Source of the DNA: Theodoxus fluviatilis
Taxonomy: Eukaryota > Mollusca > Gastropoda > Cycloneritida > Neritidae
Direction: 5' to 3'
Length of the DNA: 33,081 nt
Assembly: GCA_034096865.1 (NCBI GenBank)
Contig: JAWQFJ010001806.1
Coordinates: forward strand, 239,075-272,155
Under the pieces are notes generated by a model that saw only the letters and a list, made by a program, of their open reading frames with translations, was not told the DNA's origin and made no database searches. Made by a program: the position numbers and the translations under genes. How positions within the stretch are numbered: position 1 is the first letter of the stretch; every line of letters starts with the position of its first letter. Positions 11,410 to 18,994 of the stretch are shown here, in pieces.

Positions 11410-14400
11410 TAAGAATCAGACCCCGTCTGCACCTTTACAGCTTCCTCAGAGACGCAGGCCCGACTGAGGTAGTCGGCGCCCACGTTCTGGCGGCCTGGAA
11501 TCACCCGCACAGAAAAACTGTACATCTGAAGCAGCAGACTCCACCTCATGAGCCGGCTGTTTGCCACCTTGGCAGTCTGCAAGTACCGTAGCGGCTGGTG
11601 GTCGGTCTCCAAGACAAACGTGCGTCCATACAGGTAGGGTTGGAAGCGTTGAGTGGCCCACACCACAGCTAGGCACTCCCTCTCGATCGTAGAGTACCGG
11701 CTTTCAGCCCCAGATAGCTTACGGCTAGCGTAGGCCACTGGATGGAGCACGCCCCCCCCTTCCTGCAGGAGCACGGCTCCGAGTCCCTGATCAGACGCGT
11801 CCGTCCGCAGCGTGAACGGCTGAGACAAGTTTGGCAGCTGCAAGACCGGTCTCGCAGTGAGACGGGCCTTCAGCGTCCTGAATGCTGTCTCGCACTCCGA
11901 CGTCCAAACCACGGTGTTCGGCGCGTTCTTTTTCGTAAGATCGGAGAGGGGGAGGGCGATGGCCGAGAAATTGGGTATGAACTTCCTGTAATACCCTGCG
12001 AGGCCCAAGAAGGCACGGACCTGCCTCTTGGTCTCGGGCACCGGCGCCTCCTCCACTCTCCGTATCTTGTCCCCCTCAGGCAGGATCTCCCCCTCCCGCA
12101 AAACGTGGCCTAGGAAACCCAGTTCCCTGAACCCTACACAGCACTTCGTGGGTCGGGCAGAGAGGTTCACCTGCCTGAGGCGCTGTAAGACAGCCTCCAA
12201 GGCTTCTAAGTGCTCCGGCCAGGTCCCCGTCGCGATGAGGATGTCGTCCATGAAATTAAATACATCGCTCCTCCCCAGCGGTTCCAGCAAAGCCCGCATC
12301 ATGCGGGAGAAGACCGCGACGGCGTTCTTCAGCCCGAAAGGCATGACCCGGAATTGGAACTGGCCCGCCGGGGTTGTGAAAGCGGTCATGGGACGGACGT
12401 CCTCCTGGACGGGAATCTGCCAGTACCCTTTTGACAAATCAATCTTGGTGAAGAACTTCGCCCCCTGTAGCTTGGCGAAAAGGTGGTCCACGTCCGGCAG
12501 CGGCTCCGCGTCGAAGACAGTCACGTCATTCAATGACCGGTAATCAACGCAGAATCGGAACCGATCGTCCTTCTTCCGGACGAGGACCACCGGGGCGTTG
12601 TAAGGTGAGGCTGCTGGTTCAATAACACCCAGTTCCAGCATGGCCTTCACCTCGCTCTTCACTGCCTCCATCTTGGCGTAAGGCAGAGGGTACTGCCTGA
12701 CCCGGACAGGTCGCGCCGACTCGACCGTCATGTCGAAAGTGGCAAGGTCGGTCCTGAGAGGGAGGTCAGTTAGCACAGCCTCATACCTCTCAGCTATGGC
12801 CAACACTTGACACCTCTGACTGTCGGTTAACGTGGGTGCCAGCACGACGTCACGAGCAGTCTCCTCCCCAGCCAAACACGGTAGGGGTAACTCTTGATCG
12901 GGCGGAGTCATCCCCTCGGTCTCCTCGACAACGGCGACAGCAATCGTGGGGCCCAAGTTGTCAGACTCCCCCGTACCCTGCCGGACTCTGTACGGCTTCA
13001 GGAGGTTGGCATGATAGAGTCGATCACGGCCAAACATCCTGATCCGATAGTCTGCTACGCCCTTCCGCTCCAGGACCTCGAAGGGGCCCTGCCAGCACAT
13101 CTGAAGTTTGTTGTGCTGCTGAGGCAGCAGCAGGAGGACTTTGTCGCCAGGGCGGAATTGGCGCTTAACCGTCTTGCGGTTAAAAACCTCTGCGTGCCTC
13201 TGAGAAGCGGCTGCCAGCTTCTGGCGCGCCAACTTGCAGGTCTCCTCTATCTTGTTGCGCAGGTCCACCACGTATTCCGACGTGGTTCGCACCTGCTCAT
13301 CGGTTCCTTCCTCAGTCCAGAGACTGCGGAGGACAGCCATAGGACCCCGAACAGTTCTCCCGTACAGGAGTTCAAACGGGGAGAACCCGAGGCTCTCTTG
13401 CGGGACCTCCCGGTAGGCAAAGAGTAAGGCAGGGATATATCGATCCCATTGCTTGGGCTTCTCTTGCGCCAACTTGCGCAGCATTGTCTTGAGCGTCCCA
13501 TTGTACCTCTCCACCAGGCCATTTCCCTGAGCGTGATAGGGAGTGGTGGCGAGGCCCTTAATGGCCAACAGCCTCTCCGCCTCCCTCATGACGTCGCTCA
13601 TGAACTGCGTGCCCCGATCGGTCAGGATCTCAGAAGGGATGCCCACCCTCGACCACACTTGCCACATCGCCTCTGCGACCGTGACAGCATCAATGGTCTT
13701 AAGGGGAATGGCCTCGGGATAGCGAGTGGCGTAATCCACGAGTACCAAGATATACTTGTTCCCCGACTCGGATGCAGGTGTGATCGGTCCCACCAAGTCG
13801 ACCGCTACACGCTCGAAGGGCGTATCAATGAGCGGCATCTTCCCCAGTGGCACTTTGCGTGGCCTGGGGGAGACCCGCTGACACTGGTCGCATGATAATA
13901 CGAAGCGCCGAGTGTCGGAGCACATCCCAGGCCAGAAAAAGTGGGTCCATATACGGTCCTGTGTCTTCTGTACCCCCATGTGACCCCCCATAGGCGGTTC
14001 GTGTGCCAACCTGAGGACACCCTGCCTCAGCTGGCGAGGGACGACGACCTTCGAGTAAAACGTGCCCCGGCCGCGGAACTCGCGGTAGAGGATCCCCTTC
14101 TTCCACACAAACGAGACTTCACCCGACTGTCGGGTGGTCGACACCCTCCTGCTCTCTGCTGCCTCGCGACAGTGCCGCAAAGAGGGATCCTCCAGCTGCA
14201 ACTCGTGTAATCGCGCAGGGGTCACCTCTCCTAGCCCTGGCGGAGCCACATGCAACGGAGTAGGTTTCCTCTTCCTCTCAGCGACAGCCTGCCCTCGCGT
14301 GACTACAGACACGGCTTTGGGTAATGCGTAAACGGGTAAGATGGCGGAATCACCCAGCCGGGCGTGATTCCCCACAATGAAGTCCGCGGCAGGCGAGTCC

Positions 14401-15896
14401 ATCACTACTGCCTCCACTTCACCCGAGTGGAAAGGACAGTCCACTCGGACAGCGGCCACCGGGTAGCGCCGCTTCAGGTTGGTCTCAGCCATGGACACTT
14501 CCAGCTCCCGGCCCATGAACTTGGATGGGGAAACGAGGGATCGCTTCACGACACACACTTGGGCACCGGTGTCACGCAACCCGTGCACCGTGACACCGTC
14601 AACAACAACAAGGCACCTTGGATCGTAATCTTGCCTACTGCAGGGGACACACAATGTGGGGACGGAGACTGGTAGCGGGGATCGAGCAGGTCCCCTAGAC
14701 ACTGCTCCCGCAGTCTTGACTCCCCTGGGACAGTCTCTAGCAAAGTGCTTGGGAGAGTTGCAGATATAACACTTCTTGCCACTATGAGCACCTGAGTCTG
14801 CCCTAGGATTCCCCCTGATATTTCCTCCCATGGGACTTCCCTTCTTGAACCCATCCCTTGCCCCCGACTTCCCACCCTGTGGTCTATCGTTTTGGAAAGG
14901 CTTCTTTCCGATCCCACCATGAGCTTCAAAATAGATCTCGGCCGCCTCAACTGCCTCGGCCAACGTCTGGGGTCTCTTTTCCTTGACATAGGCAGTCATC
15001 TCTGGGGTCAAGGTCTGAAGAAATTGCTCTAATAGGAAAAGCTGCTTCAAGTCCGAGATCCTCGAGAGCTCGTGCCACTTGGACAAGTTCTCGGTGATCC
15101 GGGCACCAAACTGCACGAAAGTCTCGTTCTCCCTTCTCCTACAACCCCTGAAACGCTGCCGGTACGTTTCGGCTGTGAGCTGATACCTTGTCAGCAACGC
15201 AGCTTTCAAACCCTGATAGTCTTCGGCCGTTTCATCATCGAGCGAGTTATACAACTCGGCAGCCTTACCCGTCAACTTAGTGGCAACGCGAGTAGCCCAC
15301 GTGTCTTGGTCCCACTTGCACACAGACGCAACTCGTTCGAACCTCTTCAGCCATGCAGCGATCTCCTCCTTGGTCTCGTCAAACAGAGGGATCGAAACTC
15401 TGAACTCTCGATCAGCACGATCATCATCCTCACTCACAATGCGAGTCTCTCTCTCTCCCTGGGCTTTCCTTTCAGCCTCCTGAATCAAAAGCTGTCTTCG
15501 AAGTTCATGCTCCTCTTTCTCTCTCTTCTGTCTCTCCCCAAACTCCCACTGTTCCCTCTCAAGTCTCTCTTTCTCTACTTCAAGCCTCTCTTTCTCTCTC
15601 TCAAGTTTCCTCTTTCGTTCTTCCTCGTACTCCTGTTTCTCTCTCTCAAGTTTCTCTTCCTCCCTCTTCTGCCTCTCCTTCCGCTCCTCTTCAAACTTCA
15701 CCCTCTCAAACTCCAGTCGCGCCAACTCGGTGTCTTCCCGAGCCATACGTTCTGCTACAAACTCAGGCACAGCTGACGATCCAACCCCCAGCTCGGTGGC
15801 TAGTGACCGCCACTTAGCAATCCTATCAGCCCTCGACTCCACCTTGGACGCCATAGCAACGGTATCCCCTGTAACGCGCCCCGACCGAAGTTCCAT
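11409..15896 (-). CDS. gag-pol: Gag-Pol polyprotein, Gmr1-like Ty3/Gypsy
   Basis: Single 1495-residue frame that supplies capsid and replication enzymes of the element. Residue numbers count from the Met at 15896, chosen because it begins a typical Gypsy-like MELRSG start. The frame stays open upstream to a Met at 15989, and another Met lies at 15854. Domains in order: charged Glu/Arg coiled coil (about 50-150); Gag core (about 165-325); CCHC knuckle C-x2-C-x4-H-x4-C (376-389); protease DTG (442-444); integrase with H632, H639, C669, C672 and a D700/D760/E796 triad (D-x35-E), then a GPF-type C-terminal module (about 937); reverse transcriptase with D1153 and FMDD (1215-1218); RNase H with D1366, E1407, D1432, D1475. 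No frameshift or stop separates gag from pol. All key residues are present, so the protein may be functional. Confidence 0.95.
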   Translation of the reverse strand: MELRSGRVTGDTVAMASKVESRADRIAKWRSLATELGVGSSAVPEFVAERMAREDTELARLEFERVKFEEERKERQKREEEKLEREKQEYEEERKRKLEREKERLEVEKERLEREQWEFGERQKREKEEHELRRQLLIQEAERKAQGERETRIVSEDDDRADREFRVSIPLFDETKEEIAAWLKRFERVASVCKWDQDTWATRVATKLTGKAAELYNSLDDETAEDYQGLKAALLTRYQLTAETYRQRFRGCRRRENETFVQFGARITENLSKWHELSRISDLKQLFLLEQFLQTLTPEMTAYVKEKRPQTLAEAVEAAEIYFEAHGGIGKKPFQNDRPQGGKSGARDGFKKGSPMGGNIRGNPRADSGAHSGKKCYICNSPKHFARDCPRGVKTAGAVSRGPARSPLPVSVPTLCVPCSRQDYDPRCLVVVDGVTVHGLRDTGAQVCVVKRSLVSPSKFMGRELEVSMAETNLKRRYPVAAVRVDCPFHSGEVEAVVMDSPAADFIVGNHARLGDSAILPVYALPKAVSVVTRGQAVAERKRKPTPLHVAPPGLGEVTPARLHELQLEDPSLRHCREAAESRRVSTTRQSGEVSFVWKKGILYREFRGRGTFYSKVVVPRQLRQGVLRLAHEPPMGGHMGVQKTQDRIWTHFFWPGMCSDTRRFVLSCDQCQRVSPRPRKVPLGKMPLIDTPFERVAVDLVGPITPASESGNKYILVLVDYATRYPEAIPLKTIDAVTVAEAMWQVWSRVGIPSEILTDRGTQFMSDVMREAERLLAIKGLATTPYHAQGNGLVERYNGTLKTMLRKLAQEKPKQWDRYIPALLFAYREVPQESLGFSPFELLYGRTVRGPMAVLRSLWTEEGTDEQVRTTSEYVVDLRNKIEETCKLARQKLAAASQRHAEVFNRKTVKRQFRPGDKVLLLLPQQHNKLQMCWQGPFEVLERKGVADYRIRMFGRDRLYHANLLKPYRVRQGTGESDNLGPTIAVAVVEETEGMTPPDQELPLPCLAGEETARDVVLAPTLTDSQRCQVLAIAERYEAVLTDLPLRTDLATFDMTVESARPVRVRQYPLPYAKMEAVKSEVKAMLELGVIEPAASPYNAPVVLVRKKDDRFRFCVDYRSLNDVTVFDAEPLPDVDHLFAKLQGAKFFTKIDLSKGYWQIPVQEDVRPMTAFTTPAGQFQFRVMPFGLKNAVAVFSRMMRALLEPLGRSDVFNFMDDILIATGTWPEHLEALEAVLQRLRQVNLSARPTKCCVGFRELGFLGHVLREGEILPEGDKIRRVEEAPVPETKRQVRAFLGLAGYYRKFIPNFSAIALPLSDLTKKNAPNTVVWTSECETAFRTLKARLTARPVLQLPNLSQPFTLRTDASDQGLGAVLLQEGGGVLHPVAYASRKLSGAESRYSTIERECLAVVWATQRFQPYLYGRTFVLETDHQPLRYLQTAKVANSRLMRWSLLLQMYSFSVRVIPGRQNVGADYLSRACVSEEAVKVQTGSDS

Positions 15897-16150
15897 AACA
15901 AGAATCAAAAGGGGAAAAAAACCACTGTAACAATAACAGTAGCTAAATTGCTCTTGGCAACAGGGCAAAAGGATCACAATTCCAAACAAAACAATTCAAA
16001 ATTCACCAAGCAAATGCAAATACCAGCGGAAATTCACATACCAAAGGCAATGCAAAAAATCAAGCAAACTCCTCAGTCTAGCGTCCCAGGATTGTGGCAA
16101 TCCGACAAAGAAAAGGTGTGTAATTTCCTAAATTACCAAAAGGGATCGGA

Positions 16151-16168
16151 ATCCTGGCAGGCTCGCCA
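16151..16168 (-). other. Candidate primer binding site
   Basis: On the element strand the 5' LTR ends in CGACA, followed by AAT and then TGGCGAGCCTGCCAGGAT. A TGG start just inside the LTR is the usual complement of a tRNA CCA end. The implied tRNA 3' end (AGGCTCGCCA) does not match a common animal tRNA that I can recall, and it is not the initiator-Met type. The primer tRNA is therefore unassigned. Confidence 0.6.
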
Positions 16169-16171
16169 ATT

Positions 16172-18071
16172 TGTCGCATGTAGTTTACGTCAGTAATTTA
16201 GGCTATCAATTAAACAAAGACAACCCTAACCCTAACTAAGGTTTTCAGCAAAACCTGATTGCCACTTTCCTTTCGACACTAACAATTAACAACAAACAAA
16301 TGGATAAAGGACACTGGGGCAGAAATAAATGTCAAAAGAGAAATTTAATCACAAACACAACAATGAACAACCCAATCCCAGCAAAATCCCCATAACCAGT
16401 GGTGAAGAGAAAGAATGGGCAAATCACCCACACACCCACAAACTCAACTCACTGTTTAACACAGCAATAAACAACCCAACCCCAGCAAAATCCCCATAAC
16501 CAGTGGTGAAGAGAAAGAATGGGCAAATCACCCACACACCCACAAACTCAACTCACTGTTCACTAAGGAGAGGGATGGCCAAACCACCCGCACATCCACT
16601 GGGAAAAGAATGGGCAACTAACCCACACACCCACAAACCCAAAACTCACGCACCCACCAACTCCCTTACTCTACTAAGCACAGAGGGTAAGGAGCACCCT
16701 CTCAATTAAGGCCGACTCAGCCTCCGGCCTTTCCACCCTCCCTGGTCCCCTTACCACTGCTAGGAAACTGCAATGAGGGGACGTCATCCATCTCTAAAAG
16801 GGGGAAAGGCACCTTCCCAATAACGGTGAGAATCGATAGAAACAAGTAGAGACAATGTCATTCACACTCCCCAAGGAGATCCACCATCTTTACACGACGA
16901 CTGTCAGACGACCCGTAAGAAAAGATGTGTCCTTACCGACATGGATCGACTGTCCTTTCCTCAATGTCCAGACCCCACTAGGGAGTCGCCGTTCCTGCGA
17001 GGCTCCCCAGGAAACCACGACGTACACTCACGGCAACTCGTCCCACCCAGCTCCTGTCCCTGTAGACGATAGGCGGCGGACAACCGTGTCCCCACGCTCC
17101 GCTCCTTCCAACGACGAACTCCACTACGATCCCAGTCACGCAGACTTGTCCAGCCCTGGACGACAGGCGGCGGCAACGTGTTCCCCGCGCTCCACTCCTT
17201 CCAACGTCGAACTCCACCACGACCCCAGTCACGTAGACTTGTCCAGCTGTGGTCGACAGGCGGCGGCAACGTGTTCCCCGCGCTCCACTCCTTCCAACGT
17301 CGAACTCCACCACGACCTGGCGTCGCTCAGTACCGCTCACCCCTCGAGACAAAGGAGGTGCCCCAAAGGTAGAAACCAAGGCGGGGGGGTACGTGGAGAA
17401 AAGAAGAAGTAAAGAAAGGAAGGGAAAAGCCTGCAACCAAGAAAGCAGACAATCACCAAACCGCGACTCACTACGTCGGCAACTCAACTCAATATTCCAC
17501 CTCCCATTTCCCTCCAACGTTCACAAACTCTGACCGTTCAGAAATGGCGAGAAAACGCCTCCTATACGAGGTTTTCACATTAGCCAGCCCAAAATTCACA
17601 ATAACAGCAAAACAGACAAATTCCTCTTGCCCAAATTACTGAGCTGATCCAACTTCCATTTACAGCTTATGGTTAGAAGAGAAAATGAGTTCACTAATTC
17701 TGTCAATTACAAGAGTCCCGTCCTACGCACAATATATGAGCCACTCACATTCATCCTCTCACACGCGAACTCACATTTACTCGCACTCACGCATGTACGT
17801 ACCTCACCAGGCTACGTAACAGCCTCCTCGCACCCCGAGGTCCGTCACCCACTACGTCCGATCACCCCAGCGGGTGGTAGAAGAATGACACTAAACTCTC
17901 GTCGCGTCGGCGCGAAGAATCACGCGACGCTTGCACGCCCTTTGCACTTTTTCCTCGCGCAAATGAACCTTCCCGTGCCTAACCCCGTGCTAGCCCCTTC
18001 CCCTGGACTCCCAGTTTTTTTTAGACCTATCCTACCCCTTCCAGCTACTCATTGTCAAGCATCGCACGACA
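16172..18071 (-). repeat. 5' LTR of the Gmr1-like element
   Basis: Upstream LTR in element orientation, 1900 bp, nearly identical to 9486-11396. Differences are mostly single substitutions concentrated in the part aligned to about 9990-10640, a 2-bp T insertion near 17950, and the altered 104-bp repeat block. This copy would carry the element's promoter. Its outer end stops exactly at an N gap. Confidence 0.95.
17045..17320. repeat. 93-bp tandem repeat inside the LTR
   Basis: The words AGTCACG...GACTTGTCCAGC and GGCGGCGGCAACGTG recur with 93-bp spacing (GTCACG at 17135 and 17228), giving two full units and a partial third. Since 93 is a multiple of three, both strands stay open through it. 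The plus frame has a 31-residue period. The same block in the other LTR (about 10385-10645) has a one-base insertion. Confidence 0.8.
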
Positions 18072-18081
18072 NNNNNNNNNN
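18072..18081. other. Assembly gap of 10 N at the LTR edge
   Basis: Ten consecutive N follow the last base of the 5' LTR without any intervening known base. The sequence to the right (AATCATCATG...) therefore cannot be shown from this window to be the true flank of the insertion. Confidence 1.
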
Positions 18082-18123
18082 AATCATCATGTAATCATAA
18101 TGTATCAGTAGCATTTTTAGAAG

Positions 18124-18172
18124 CGTGTGTGTGCATGTGCATGTGCGCGCGCGCGCGTGTGTATGTGTGTTT

Positions 18173-18206
<34 letters not shown>

Positions 18207-18267
18207 CAGAGAGAGACAGAGAGAGACAGAGAGAGACAGAGAGACAGAGAGAGAGAGACAGAGAGAG

Positions 18268-18300
<33 letters not shown>

Positions 18301-18603
18301 GAGAGAGAGACAGAGAGAGAGACAGAGAGAGACAGAGAGAGAGAGACAGAGAGAGACAGAGAGAGAGAGACAGAGAGAGAGACAGAGAGAGAGACAGAGA
18401 GAGAGACAGAGAGAGAGACAGAGAGAGACAGAGAGAGAGGTAGAGAGAGACAGAGAGAGAGAGAGAGACAGAGAGAGAGACAGAGAGAGAGAGACAGAGA
18501 GAGAGAGAGACAGACAGAGAGAGAGAGAGACAGAGAGAGAGAGACACAGAGAAGAGAGAGAGACAGAGAGAGAGAGACTGAGAGAGAGAGAGAGAGAGAG
18601 ACA

Positions 18604-18649
<46 letters not shown>

Positions 18650-18690
18650 GAGAGAGAGACAGAGAGAGAGACAGAGAGAGAGACGTAGAT
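18124..18690. repeat. (GT)n/(GC)n followed by (GA)n/(GAGACA)n microsatellite
   Basis: A short alternating GT/GC block (18124-18170) passes into more than 500 bp of GAGAGA interrupted by ACA at irregular 6-10 bp spacing, so the local word is often GAGAGACA. Open frames on both strands across it (Arg/Glu on plus, Leu/Ser on minus) are repeat artefacts. Confidence 0.95.
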
Positions 18691-18912
18691 GGAGGGGAAG
18701 AGGAGGGGCGGCATAGTGATACCACCCTACTATTTGTATCGTAGCTGACCATTCGGAGCTTAGGTATCACTGAAAGAAGTCTTGTTGGGTGAAAACTTAC
18801 GAACTTTAAAAATAGTCTAAATTACTGAAGTTAGGATAGTCATTGTGAGGAGGCCGTTGTCAAAGTAGCAATGTTTGCTGTACTCACTGACTTTGCACAC
18901 ATTTTCCTTCAG

Positions 18913-18994
18913 GATGGACAAGCATTGGAAAGTCCTGCTACAAAGTCTACACAGACGTGCTTCCTTGGGACAGCGCTAACGACGTGTGTCAGAG
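18913..18994 (+). CDS. Exon: N-terminal part of C-type lectin domain
   Basis: Preceded by TTCCTTCAG and followed by GTGAGT. It enters with two bases of a codon (phase 1) and leaves in phase 2. It reads [12 protein letters not shown], then a Trp, and ends NDVCQR. This is the usual first strand and helix of a C-type lectin fold, where GW-x5-CY follows an N-terminal Cys-Pro that here would lie in the preceding, unseen exon. The Cys of NDVC normally pairs with the last Cys of the domain. Confidence 0.88.

Larger units (their letters stand above)
9486..18071 (-). mobile_element. Ty3/Gypsy LTR retrotransposon, Gmr1-like (integrase before RT)
   Basis: Complete-looking 8.6 kb element transcribed right to left. 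Two direct repeats of 1.9 kb flank an internal region of about 4.8 kb that carries a primer binding site candidate, one uninterrupted gag-pol frame and a polypurine tract touching the 3' LTR. Each LTR begins TGTCG and ends CGACA in element orientation. The integrase of the pol frame precedes the reverse transcriptase, which defines the Gmr1-like group within Ty3/Gypsy. All catalytic residues I looked for are present, and the LTRs differ by only about two dozen substitutions by eye outside a repeat region, so the insertion is fairly young. Outer flanks: CAGAG on the left (9481-9485) and ten N on the right, so a 5-bp target site duplication cannot be tested. Confidence 0.95.

Noticed and set aside
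11742..15776. Plus-strand frames of up to 234 codons within the internal region
   Set aside because: Shadows of the minus-strand gag-pol frame, which has clear catalytic motifs.
18055..18770. Arg-Glu and Ser-Leu frames of about 150-220 codons
   Set aside because: Translation of a (GA)n/(GAGACA)n microsatellite; one of them also runs across the N gap.
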